From positions 8,830,041-8,894,040 of the forward strand of contig NC_049993.1 in NCBI RefSeq assembly GCF_000003815.2: a stretch of DNA of 64,000 nt, written 5' to 3'. A model generated the notes under the pieces. It was not told the DNA's origin, ran no database searches, and saw only the letters and a program-made list of their open reading frames with translations. Positions 1-13,518 of the stretch are shown piece by piece (positions within the stretch are counted from its first letter, which is position 1; each line of letters opens with the position of its first letter). The position numbers were made by a program, and so were the translations under genes. This DNA is from Branchiostoma floridae (lineage: Eukaryota; Chordata; Leptocardii; Amphioxiformes; Branchiostomatidae).

Positions 1-3000
1 TCAATTACCAGTCAGGGAAAACAGCTGAATTCATGCTAATCAAATTTAGATGTTTGTACCTGATTGCACTTGCTGAATATTGCATGTGATTCATTCACTG
101 ATTGTGTGATACATTTCAATAGTGCTGTATATTCTTGCAGCTTTTCCAAGCCTTCACATTTATCGGTGAATAGGTTAAGGTATAGATGATAACAAAGTAT
201 TCTGTCATTTCGGATCTACGAATGCAGATATGTTGACAAATATAGCTATCTACGTACTTCGATAGAATGTAATATGACACCATCATAATAGACAGGGCCT
301 GGAGTAATGATGTCGTTCTGGCAGCATGTTGATTTGAATGCGTCGCAGCACCTCGGGTCGCCCTCCGTTCCTCTGGGAACTGCGGCTCCTGTGTGTTTAA
401 GAATAGTAGATGTGGCTACAATCGATGGCTCGTGATTTCATTCGGAATGTCCTGGTTATATAGTGTGATTTAGGTCATCCTGTCCACAAATCGAGTGTCT
501 TTTTTGTTCCTCTTTTGATACGTGGAATATCTTTACGCCAAATATCTATAGGCGCTCCGTTCTTCAAGTCCTGAGCATTTATTTACTTCTTTTCAGATTT
601 TTTCTTGTTCGCATGGGTAAGCTGGATGGCCTATATTTCTATGGGAGAAGTTTTAGAATTGCGTGTACTGAAATCTCTACCACAAGTATTTGGAAATTAG
701 CTGAACAAAGTATGAACTTTTCGCCGTCTATTCCAAATGTTCATCCTTTTGTAAAATGCTTCAATGTATTGGCTTAAATTGCCCACAAATCAGGTATTAT
801 GTTCTTTAGCCTTGGCCTTGTTGAGAAAGTTTCATCTCCGAATAAGATAAGCAGAAACTGAAACGTTAGTGTTGCAGTACACACAGTAGAACGATATACT
901 TTACTTTTAACTATCAATGGAAATAGTAGTGACATCTGACCTCCTGCCAAAATGATCTGACCTGGACCAGAAATGGCCTTGATTTATGGATTATGATTTT
1001 GATTTGTCTGCCTCTTTCATGTTTTATTTGTCCTATATGTTCCGTTGTGTACAGATATTTATTTTCTCTGTAATATGTTTTTATTTCTTTGTATGTGTAC
1101 CTAGGCCTCGATGAAAATCAGTTTGTCAAAACTGAATCGGGCTACCCAGATGTCTGGAAATCTCCAAAAAAACAAAAACAATAAACAATAGGCTTGGCTC
1201 ATACTTCTTCCTGTGGTTCGTACTTTCTCGTCGGAATTTTGTACAATACTAAAGTTTGTGTCGGCCATTGAAGGGAACCTTTGTAAACATGTGACCAAGC
1301 ATCTGAAAGGGAATTACCCGAAATTTCATTTCCTGGTGTCAGATGATGGGATCTATAGAAAGGTTTTCTCGAGCAATTGATTGATTAATGTGTCGGTAAT
1401 TAAATCGTTACTTCAATCAAATCCCACTTTCTCTGGCGCTACGTCTCCATCGAGTTATTAGAAACGCTCTGGAACGTGTTACTATATAATGGAAAACGTA
1501 ATCAGGTTTCTTGAAGCACCCGAAACGCCTTTTCCCGGAAAGTTGCAGCACATAACAGGAACATCCTGGATCTTACCCTTAGGATTATAGCTGACAATAC
1601 TGTTGGTATTTCAGCTGATTTCATTGATGCAAAGACGGTATGTGAAGTTCAATAGTATATACATGATATATTTACTTGTATATAACAGAAATTCTAACGT
1701 CCGAATCCGGTATTCGAGCTTTCGACCGCGCCGCACTCAGCCCGCTCGAAATAGTTCGATTTATTCGAATGAAGCCCGTGTGATACAACTTAGAACCCCT
1801 TTTGATACAGAAAAGTATCACCCGGTCCGGAACACCTGTATTGAACGGCCCAGGTATGACATAAATATACTTACTTACTTGCTTAAGCTTACACGTAAGT
1901 CGCTTATTAGACCTCGTAGTATCTGGATGCCAGCCCATGGAGAACTCGTGCTATATTACAACTAATTGGCCAAAACGTATCAAAGCATCGTCCATTTGGA
2001 ACGCAAAAGATACTAGTATGTTAAAAAGTGGTTATGTTTTATGCGAGGGAAGTTTCTGGGAGTTTGTTGAAATCACTATCGTTTCAAAGTTATTTTTTGC
2101 ATGATTCATAAATATTGCATGATACAGGCCACTACCTTGTAATATGTACATTAGTATGTAACATATCCGTGTCAAGAAATATGTGAAACCATGTAAGAAA
2201 CCCTGCATATAGTTCTGATATCGCAGCTTCTACAGTGTTCATGTATGTATTGCATATCGGTAAAACCCGGCACGCTACAGTGCAGTTTCATGCGGAATGT
2301 GGGTCGTCACGCTTCATACCACGCCCTCAAAAAGACATTCAATAAAAGCGAAAGCTTATTGATTTGGTTGTTAAGGGGAGGTCTGCTATCGACATAGGTC
2401 AATTTTAAATAAACTCTCGGCGAAAGGTCGAAAGTAGCCGCTAGTAGTGGTCTCTAAGCTTTGGATATCCATTTAAAACGGATTTGTGAATCTTAGGAAA
2501 TATATCTAGAATGTTTGCTACATGAGTGAATGTATACACAATATGTACAGAAGGCAAAAGGCACTGACCTTCTACCCTTATCTAAAATGCTCTTTGATCT
2601 TTTGACAGCTCCCTTTGATTGCTCCAGAAATTTGAATCGAAACCTTAAATTTTCATTGTTTCAGTACGTCAAAACCGCTGCACACCCGTTTGGACACCTT
2701 CATGGATCAGTCCTTAACTCATTTTTGAAACGGGAAATCACATTCTATGAAAATGACCAGATTATCTTCTTGCTCCATCTTCGTAAGTGTCCTGTAGTAA
2801 TGGCGGCCATATTTCTTCATGACAGAGGCGTTCGTTCAGCTCCTGCATTATTTAGACACGTATCGACAACAGCAGGTACATAAACCAGATAAGTAACTCC
2901 AAATTTGGTTACGACGGTTTTATCGGTCATTCATGGTTATTTCTGCTACCCGTGGGACTGATCAATTTGTTCACGACTTCCTAAGGACTAGTCTATTCAA

Positions 3001-6000
3001 GGGTCTCAAAGGGGCCAACAAATCTTGTGTTAAATGTAGTAAATTTGATAATTTGCTGCTGAAAACAAAGTTTTGTCTTAAACTTCTTTAAACACTACGT
3101 ACTATATTCAGGAGCTCATCTGTTATTGGAACACAATACAGTCTATATAAATTATACTCCTTCGCAATGCCGAGTAGAATTTACACCTACGCATGTTACC
3201 TCTATTACTCACTGTTTATAGATATTTATGATCACGAACTTTTTGTTTGGACAACTGCGTTAACATGACATGGCTTTTGCCATGTAAGGACGCGCATTGT
3301 GACTCAGGAACCGACAGTGTGACTCTAGCATTAATCATATTCCATTTTATCTCAAATTCTTATAAATACACTCTGCTATCATCGGTAAACTTTCGTCAAC
3401 TACGAACACCATCAATCATATAAATATCTATCTGGATATGCCCTTCTAAAGCGTGTACAGCTGTGCTTTTGTACAGATAGTAGGCCTTCCGTTTTTTGTA
3501 CTATTGCCGAGTAGTGGTAATCATTGGATTTGTTGCATTTTCTTAAAATTACAACGTTCGTTTTTTTGTTAATTCCGTATATCAAGTGTGTGTGTGTGGT
3601 AGGGGGGTTAAAATTAGTATCCGCAGATCTCGTAATATCGTGCGTTGATATAGATTGAATAAAGAAATTACACGTATAAGAACATTGTGACAATGTTTTG
3701 GTTTATATGGATTACATGTTTACTGAAATATCTTCAAATTTTATCATTTAATCCATATATGCAGCATCAGTTACTCATAGTCAATGAAAGAATGACTTCG
3801 ATTTTTTTCATAAAACTCTCGGTAGCACTGGCATATCTGGAGGCATGTATAATCGTTTATTTTATGATGAAGTTTGCCCAATGCTTGCCAACACACAATA
3901 AGAAGAATAAATTTCTTCTACCAAATAATCCTCAGCTCCATCATATCTTTAGAATCTATCAGATTTATGGGTCTGGATGCTTTCTGGTGCATTTTATCAC
4001 TGTGGTAATATCGATGACTGGAGTATAGTAAAATTGCTATAGTCGTAAACTATGGGATAAAACCCTTTCGTACGGGGCTACCATTGGTGTGAGATGTCGT
4101 TGATATTGCCGAGATCTAGAAGCCTCCTCGCCAGTCTCATCCGTGACAAATTGGTTTGAACCATGAACGTATATTGTGGGGAAAGGCAAATGGATTGTCG
4201 TATATGGGTGTGAAAATATATTGGTTCTCGGAAGAAATGCAAGAAGGAAGCTCAGATACTCAACCACATGACCGCATGTAGAACTAAATGAACATTTGTA
4301 TATTTGTACATGTAGAAAGAAATTATTCTCAGAAATACGACTAAAACTTCCTAATGGGAATTTTAAAGGACACAAAATAATTGTCAAGTGTTCAATATTC
4401 CTCACAACATGCCGCTAAAATATGATATATACATATACAACATTGTGATTAGTTGATGGAATCTGTCTGTTTATAGTTGAGATGAATCTCCTTTCAATAT
4501 TGATAGAAATCAAACAATATATCATTACCATTGAAAGTATTGTAGTGTCGGAAGGAAAAGAATTGAAACCGTTTTAGGAGCTAAGTGGCCACTTTGTTTC
4601 ATTGATAGCTGAGTAGAATTTTTTTTTAAATACCGAGTTTTGCATAATTACCATTGGGAGGACTTGTAGTGTCGGACAGATTTCAATTGTAACAGTTTTT
4701 ATATTTTCGTTTCATTAAAAAATAACATAACTTTAGTTCTTATCATGACCTTCATCGAACACGCCATGTGTCACGTGATCGAGAGTAAACGGCCCGCATT
4801 TAGAGTTGACCTACTTTGCGATAATGAAACCCCATTTCATCGCTTATCCACTCCGATGTCGAATACATACTCATTTTGTAATTCCGACCCTAATCTCTCC
4901 TCATCTGCCTGTATGTCCTGACAGCTTCTGTTTCTGCTGCCTGGTAAATTGGTCTAATTCTTTTTCTGTAAGCGATCTCCTGCATATTCCAGCTCCTGAT
5001 TAACGATGCACTTTGCGAATTTTGGGATGACCACAGTGTTACGAAGGAATGGCAATTGTACATTTCGCTTCTTCCCGATAAATGGCGTTGGATACTGGTA
5101 AGAAATAGGGCGTGATGTGTTGCTACAGAAGGTGCATTTTTCTCATTCCTAACCCATTAATTGTTAACACTATTTTCTGTATAAACAGCTTTGTGCATCA
5201 TTTGGTATAGAGTCTCGCCGTAAAGATACAAGTTAGCTTTAAGTAGTTAGTTAGGGTACAGCTACACATACTGTTGTGAAACAGCTCATTAATATTCATG
5301 GTTTCTTTTAGGCGAGTTGTGGGAGTAATATTTGTGAGCCATAAACATGCAAAACAGCTTTGATTGTTTTATGAGTTTAGGAAGCCATATTTGCATGGCA
5401 GCTATGGGTTATACTGGTATTGACCGGTTAATCACACTAATGAATAATGAATGTGCATTAATTAAACAACTGTACAGACATGCTCCTTTTTTGTACATGC
5501 AACACAAACTTAACACCGTCCAAAGTAGTGGCCCTGGTCATCTTGCTCACATCTTAATAACAAAATTGGAGATCAAAGTGCGCCCATTGCTTACTTCTTC
5601 ATCGAAATTAAACCTAGATTCTTCACCAGCCGTTCCTTTAGTACGTGAAGTGATAAAGATTATAATTGTGGGTTATGCCGTTTATTTTATAGCAATTACA
5701 AAGACGTATACGCCATATACATCATCGATTCCCTGAATTCCTTATCCTGTAGCTATTCGTATCAACATTAGTGTATTGATCCCCCAATGGGTGGCTTAAC
5801 GTCTCTAATGTCACCATCAAAAAATGGCAGTTAGTAACGTATACTTGGGTTTTAGTATTATTACCAGTGAGTGGACCGGCATGCAAAATCAGTCTTCGAT
5901 TCAGACTTGAGTTTTCAAGGGATTGATCATAGCAACTTACTCTCTACTCGTTACTTTGTAAATCAAGGGGCTTCTTTCTTGCAAAATATTGCATCTGACG

Positions 6001-9000
6001 ATAAAACCAAATGCATTTGAAAATGATCGCTCTGGATCTTCATAATATCGGTAACTGATATATGATATTCCTGGTCAAGCAAGAACAATATTTGCCTGTT
6101 GTTGAACATGCCATTTCTGCGCCTGCTTTTCTCATCTCCAGTTTAAGAATTGGCTGTGCCCCCAGTGTTTTAAAGTAGAAACTATATTGGAAGTTGGAAC
6201 TATTGCTTTACACTTGCAATGTCTTGATTTCTCTAGGATTTTTGTTTTAATGTTTCTTTATGTCAAAAAGTTTTTAGAGATCAGGTCTGAATAGGAATGG
6301 TTGCAAACCGATTTCGGCAGAATTGAGATAACTCTAGAAGATAGTGCTGTCTATTCTTTAGCATTGGACCTGGCAAAGGTTTTGATACAATGCACGCATA
6401 TTTTTAGATTATTGATTCTAATTCTTTATCTGTCGCCTTGGAGTAACTCGAAGGAAAAACAAATGGCCCGTTCCGCGTTTCATCTTGGCTTTTAGGTGCC
6501 CTGGATCCTCGCATGGCGCTCCCGGGCCAGTGACACGTTTTAGGCCACTGAACTCTTCCGTCGGGAAAATTGTCTCATTTCCAGCCAACTACCCGTTACA
6601 ATCAGGAGTGCCCTTGAGAACGGGTTGTGCACTGATGTTGTTGGTTACTGGTTACTTTCGTAGCTAGAATTACAAAGGGAAGTAAGTTCGCTTTACTGTT
6701 CGTCTACCAAGATGTTGGGGGTGTACATTGAAGGGTTACTTACCCTTCGCCCAACCATTTTAAGGGGAAACGGTCAAATCTGCTGGAAAAAAGGAATTTC
6801 AAATTGTAATTGATTACTATTCTACCGACTGTTATCACACCAAAGGTAAAAATCATTTACTCGACTCAAGGCAATTCAAATCGAAGCTTGCAGTCTACAT
6901 TCATAGTTACATTTCTTCTCCCATTTGGTTATCAAGGAAGAGTTTCTCATGCTAAATAACAAATGAATACTCTTTAATAGCTGCAAATCTACTCCGGTTC
7001 ACCAGGTACCAAGAAATCGTGTAACAGCCAGGACATGTAGAGAGAATTCAACAATACGTTAGTTTTACATTCTGCAGTGCAATGTTCCATTCACTGTGCA
7101 GGTTGGTTTAAACAACAAGAATCAGACGAATTTGTACGTCATGACAGCGCCACTATGATTACCTGCACTACATATATATTCAAGTATATTCTTGGGTCAT
7201 TTCATATTGAATATAAGGATACAATTCTAGGTTCTGAAGAACAGAAAAAAGAGCCCTGTACCCCCTGCTCAGCTAAGGAAGTAGCCTCTCCCTTGTGGGT
7301 GGAAGGTAGGCTTCCTGGAGGTGTGTCGCCTATTTTCGTCGGTAATGGTGCGCGCAGGAAAGGTAATAAGCTTCCCGGCAGGACGCTGACACGCGAGAAA
7401 TCCTGCATCGCTATCTGGCGCACAGAGACGACGGGCGCTACAGGTATCAGGTACACTGATGTTTGGCTACTACCCTCACCAATAGCCTCTGAACAGAGAT
7501 ATTTATACTCCTGACAAGCCCAGCCTAGTTACTTACTTTACAACAGTTTCGACATGTCGTATCAATGTTTTCAACTGTTGAACTAAGATAGCTTTTGTAG
7601 CAATTATGCACGTAGGTTTGAGATGAAAACATAATTACCTTATGATGATGACATTGACAAACAGCTGTGCTCGAATTACGTTACCTATTAAAGTTTTAAT
7701 ATTTGTGAGGTGCTAGTTAATGAAGGTGATTGCGACTGCGATTGCAAAAACAGGTTAGTCAACGTATGCCAACATCCGTAGATTTTGCAGCAATAGAGCA
7801 TATAATATGATGTTTTGTACTCGTTGAGTACAACCATGGCAAGTATACAAACAGGAGTTTGGACCGGGGAAGAACCCCAAATCGTTGGAAAGGCCATATC
7901 GCAATAGACACTGGGCTAAGTTTAAAGGCAAGAGAAGCTATGGCCTGGGACCCTTTAACATGGAGGAACCTCAAAGAGAGAGCAAAGGGCCAGTCCTTGT
8001 CTTAGGTATTTAGGCAGGTAGGCAGGCATTTTCTTTTTACAATTGCAGACCTACATAGATTTGTATCTCTATAATGCTTTCAAATGAATAAGACAGATTT
8101 CCAAATTGTAGCAGCCACTCGGGCTCAGACGCAGACAAGGAGTGGCGGGCAGGTTATCGCAGCAAATTGGAATCATACCCCCCCCCCCCCCCACCCCTTC
8201 TGAACTGCTGCTTCTGCATCTCGTTGAAGGCGGACCCAGTTCAGATTTGTGTAGAACTTTTCTAGCTAAATTATACATGCAGGGTAGCCGGCCATTAGAT
8301 TTCGGACCGGCCATAAATTTTGGCTCCGCACACCAATATCCCATGAATTATGGTCACAGAAGGCCTTCTGTATGACCTACATTACAGGTGATGCCTGTTA
8401 TTGTTAAAGGGAGGCTGGCAGATTTATGCCCACGTTATCTTATCTACGATGTCCTAAACGATGCTCTGCAACCCGATGTCTTCACAATGGCCACTTTAAA
8501 CAGGCGGCCCGCCCATTGTCCCCTTAATGGTAAGGGTGCCCTGTTTTAAGACGCTCTAAATGGCCTGCAGAGGCGAATGCGTGCAGGGGGTTCCGGTCAA
8601 ATGACCAAATGGTGGCGCGTTTAAATGACGGAGTGGTCATTCCCCTGTCGGCTCCATTGTGCCCAAATCCTCAGAGGTGCCATGAAAAGCTGATGGACCC
8701 TGATAACGCAGCGTTAGGACGGCGTCGCCTCACACCATTAGACGATCCCTACCGGCGATATCGACACTCTGCCACATAGACATAGACCAAGAAATCACGC
8801 CTTTACTTTTCAATTAACACTAGGATGGATGTGCGAGTAAGAAAACCGTTAGATCTTCCAGAAGTAGCAGCGACAATGTAATCCCAGTTTTCAATCAGCG
8901 GCCAGGAGCAACAAGAACATAGATTTTCCAGAGATTCCAAGGACTGATCAATACGACATGCGTTTGACCTTTGCAAGTTTCTCGGTGTAATGGTAAAAGT

Positions 9001-12000
9001 ATCGGACGTCTGCTACTTTGTGATCCCCTATCAAGACAATGCCGGGGCATTTGTAGAACACTGTGTGCAATCAGATCAGAGGATTGAGCTGTTATCGCCG
9101 GGCGAAAGTTCGGATAAACTTTCTGTAGAGCAGCAAACTTTGGCCTCCTGTATTAGCTAATCGTAAGGATGCAAATGAAAAAAAAGGTCCCTGTGGCTGG
9201 CACTTAAGTCACTTAATCCTGACCATAATTGTACATGTGTTGCCATACAACACACAAGAAAAATTAGCCTAAACCATAGCATGTCCAGTGCACGAGATGC
9301 TAAAGCCGGAAGTGCTGCTGCAGTACCAAAACAAGCCTCTAGGGGACCCAAATTGAATACTTTCTTTGAGAGCATCCTAGCCTAGGAGAAAATCTTTAAA
9401 ATGCGTATAACAGTCAATTTAGAGTTTCTAGAGTTATGTTGTTCATCCGCATACATAGACAAACATACATGTATTCAAATGCTGCCCCCAAAACGCGAAT
9501 GTACTGACTATACCTGCAGTAACCCCACCCGTCTGCAGAACCATAGCCTGGCGCCTCCGCTAACGATAACAGCACCTTTGGAGGAACGCCATTGTGCTGC
9601 TGGCATTCCTAATGGAACTTACATGTACAGTGCCGCTTGAGACATGCCGGAAATATGTTTTTCACTTGCATGTAGACAAATAAGGACAAGTGGCAATTCC
9701 CTGTTGATAACCTTTTTAACAACGCCACTAACAAAGAACAAAATAAATCAATATGATAAAAACAATGATAGTAAGTTACATAATGCATAATACCATATCG
9801 CACCAACCTCCTATCACCCTAAAGTATCATAATGATAAACTGCTTTACTAATGATATGCAAGTATGAACACCTCGCTAGATATGATGCCTTACACATTCT
9901 TTAAGGGGTATCATATTTTTGTTGGTGTTTTTTTTACGATACATGGCTAATACAATATATCATGGCGGTTGAATTTGTAACGCTTGTCGAGGCATATAAT
10001 GTTACCATTGTACATGTATTGCCAAGAATTCATGAGATGGCACGGACGGGGCCACATATGTGCAAACAACGTTGCCCCTGCATGTTTCAAGGAGCATAGT
10101 ACGTACCGGGGGGACTCAAAATCAATTTCTCTTAGATAACATTAGCGTAATTCTGGTCGCTCCCGTCCTGGCGCCAGAAGATGGATGTACTCTCGCGAGA
10201 AGTAAGAATAGAGACGTGTTGTCGAGAGGCTGCGGGATTTGGCCCGGGGCTGTGCTTACAAGGTTAGTCGGGTCAATGCATGTGCAACAGGCTATGAAGT
10301 AGGTAGGTGGATGGGTGATTATCTCATTTGCTTAGTTTGACAAACATTTCAGTGGCCAGACTTTCAAATAGACTTGTATTTCTTTGCAAGAAATAAGGAT
10401 TAGAAAAAATTCCGACGCAATTGTAACAAAACACAACGTAACCTGTCCCAAATCGTCTGATAATGTCTTTATACTTTATGTACAGCTGCATTGCAATATT
10501 GGTAGCATCTTTGTCTTCAGATACGTTAGGTATGCAGCATTAATAACATCGTAAATGGGGGCCCACTCGGTACCTGGATCTTCCTCATTGCACACTGTTG
10601 GGTAGACTCAAGGTATGTTCATTTCTGTATAATGTATGGACGTGGTACTAGGTACTACGCTGTCGATGCCTTACCTAATGACGATAAGATGGGTGAAATA
10701 GTAACTAAGAAATCGGACATGCTCTCCTTTGCTGTCCTGCATGATTTACATTCAAAATGGGATTCTAGATTAGTGATAAAGAGGACGATTTTCAGTCAGT
10801 GTCTCGGTAGAAAATTTGTGGGTTTTTTCTTAAATATTTTGTACAGCTGATAGTTCCATGGGGTTACACTGCAGTTCGGGCTGACGGAGTTCATTTCAAG
10901 AAGCACTCCCTTGATGCCTCTAATAGGTTTTCGGCAGAGGATTAGGAGAACGAAATTCCTCCGTCGATGATTAACCTGGAGTAGCTGCCATTTTCCTCAT
11001 TTACGACGTTAGCGATTTTTAAAGATCAGACCCATTTCCTATTTTACCTCGGGCTATCGAAACTTGGAATGTGCTCGCAACGTTGCCTCTGCATAACGTT
11101 GGGAGTTCTAGGACCCACGTGACATAATCAACATCGATATCTGAAGCTTACATTATTTTCTTTACGGTTATTCCTCTTTTGATCTGGCCCATTTTGTGTA
11201 TGAATTGCCAACATATAAGCCCTTGCTTGGATGTGCCCCTGCTAGCTTCCATTGTGGAAGCATAGCCCCTGGTTTATGTTAGCGAAGGAGGCACGAGAAT
11301 GATGCCAATGGCAGAAATTTGCATCGCCATATTGGTTCTGCTCATCTTCTCTGTTTCCAAGTAATACCTCCCTCGACCCCAAGAGACCTGTACATGTTCC
11401 TGCAGGGTAATGTATAAGTTGCAAGGTGCAGTGGTAATGAAGCTTCGTGGTGTTTATAGCACCTTTGGGGATGTGTACAGCTGTAATGTGACACAAGGCA
11501 TACCTCATCTCGTTTGTTTCATAGCCTTGCTGGCAATCAGAAGATGCTCAATGTGCACACAGGCAGATTGCGTCATCACCATTAGAACTTCAAAGGCGCC
11601 AGCGTACTCGAAGTCTCATTTGTATACATTTACAAAGGTCCTTTAAGGTAAATCACAGGCGATCTTTTCAAGGCTACAACCAGTATGCTTACAATGGTTT
11701 TTGATAGCATGTTGATGTCTTCTGATCAAATCTTTAAACAATTGCTGATGGACTATGAAACATGGCACAATAACAGCCTATGCATTTTAGCTAGCCGTGT
11801 TTTAACACTACTTTTCAATGTGTTGGTGGTGTATTCATGGTCTAACAACATGGTAAATATGTCCTCGGGAAAGTGCTTAGTAATTTGTTAAATCTAAAAT
11901 CATAAACTACATTTTGGCTAGTACAAATTATATCAGATATGAACTGGTATCGATATCATGAGTATTAGTACATGTAGGTTGAGAGCTGAACCTGGCAGCC

Positions 12001-13336
12001 AATAGCCACAGTGTTGTCTACTGGGGCGGCAACATTGCCTTACAGTGGAATGGCTGTTGTTTGGATGGTTGGTTGGTTGGCCGTTGACTTTTACCTTTCT
12101 TTGCATGAGGAATTTTGTTCTTTCCTGTGTTCGATCTCTTTATTAGTGTTCCCGGTAGCAATGCCTTTCTTAGTGCAAAGACATTTTGATATCGACGTTC
12201 GCTTCCAGTATAGAAACCTACCAGACTCCGGAGGGCAGAGATGATGATCAGTCCCTGTGGCAGCAACATTTCAGTCCGATAGGCGTGACCTTTGGAGCTG
12301 ACCTATCTTACCTTGTGACAACCCTCTGTACGATGGTGATATCAGTCAACATTCATCACCGTGACACAATCAGGGCAAACAGTCGGGTCTAGAATAAAAG
12401 AAATCGGTCACATTGTCCTCAACGTGGATGTCCAAGCTTCTGTAAAGGTATCTTGACAAGTCAGCTTCATAAATTCTCAATCAGTCCTAAAGTAATATCT
12501 ATGGAGGCTAATAAAAAGAAACCTAAAGCAGCAGCCACAACAGAAGCAACAAAAATAGTGGTACAGATTTCGTGGCTGCCAGAATGTTCTCAGAAAAACA
12601 TCACGTTTTAGGAATACCACTTTGCCATATTGTGTAGCGCATTTGAACTTAGATTATACTTTAAATGTTATATTGTAATCTTTCTCCATAGTTTTGTTAG
12701 GTTGATCAAAAAACGATTTTAATACTTCTTCATTTTTTTTACATAGATACCCACATATTTGAATCGCACAGTCAATCAATTGGCAATGGAGATTATTTTA
12801 GATTAAGGCGCAGAAGATTACAACAGACTTTTTGGCGTCTTCCTTTATTGTAAATTAAGGCAATTTAGTCTTAATATCTTCTGAGTACCATCTTGTACTT
12901 TGTGTGTTGTCTTTATCTAAATAAATCAGTTCTCTATCTCTCTTACACACAACTCATTTTTCACTTGTTCCATATTTGTATACACTATACACTGTACAGG
13001 AAACTATCAAACATTCATGGAAGTATATATTTTGGTACATTTGTATCTTATGTGTTAAACACAGCTGCTGCTGATGTACCTAAATGTGCATAATCGTTGT
13101 TTTACTGCCGTGCCAGATGTGTTATTGGGACGGATCTGGGGCGTACGGTGGTTTGTAAGAAAGGAAAAATCCCCTTTTACTAGCAAAATTATTTTTTTAA
13201 TTGCCAGTGTGAAATATTACTGGCTTTGCAAATTAAAATTCACGCTTGCTGCATGAGTCCTAAAGATGTTAGGATTTACATAAAGGCGTTGAAGAGATAC
13301 TATATTTACGTTAGAAAGGTGTAACATTGACTATCT
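1..13336. other. Upstream AT-rich non-coding region
   Basis: I find no convincing gene here. Open frames are short, lack recognisable domains and are not framed by paired splice sites. The segment has a C-tract near 8168-8192 and otherwise unique AT-rich DNA. Slightly GC-richer islands at about 1690-1860, 7240-7450 and 8490-8760 have no recognisable product on either strand. Confidence 0.6.
8168..8192. repeat. C-homopolymer tract
   Basis: A run of C broken by one A. The complement is a G-run, like several G-runs further along the window (about 15350, 49199, 50991, 52621, 52963 and 56498). Confidence 0.8.
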
Positions 13337-13518
13337 TAACTCCACCAGGTGCCATAATACCCCCACCTCAAAAAACGTTAGTAAAGAGGTCTTCCCACGA
13401 TTGTCTTCAACACCTAGATGTAATACAATTCAGATATTTAGGTGTTGAAGACAATCTTGAGAAGGCCTCTATAACAACGTTTTTTTAGGTGGCGGTATAA
13501 TGGCACCTGGTGGAATTA
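13337..13518. mobile_element. 182-bp foldback element (MITE-like)
   Basis: Two 79-bp arms, 13337-13415 and 13440-13518, are inverted copies of one another at roughly 87 percent by eye, around a 24-bp loop. Outer arm ends share the word CCACCAGGTGCC and inner ends share GTCTTCAACACCT. Both outer ends carry TA, which fits insertion into a TA dinucleotide as in Tc1/mariner-derived MITEs. There is no coding capacity. Transcribed from either strand it would form a long hairpin, so a small-RNA hairpin locus is the alternative reading. The structure is certain, the family is inferred. Confidence 0.8.
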
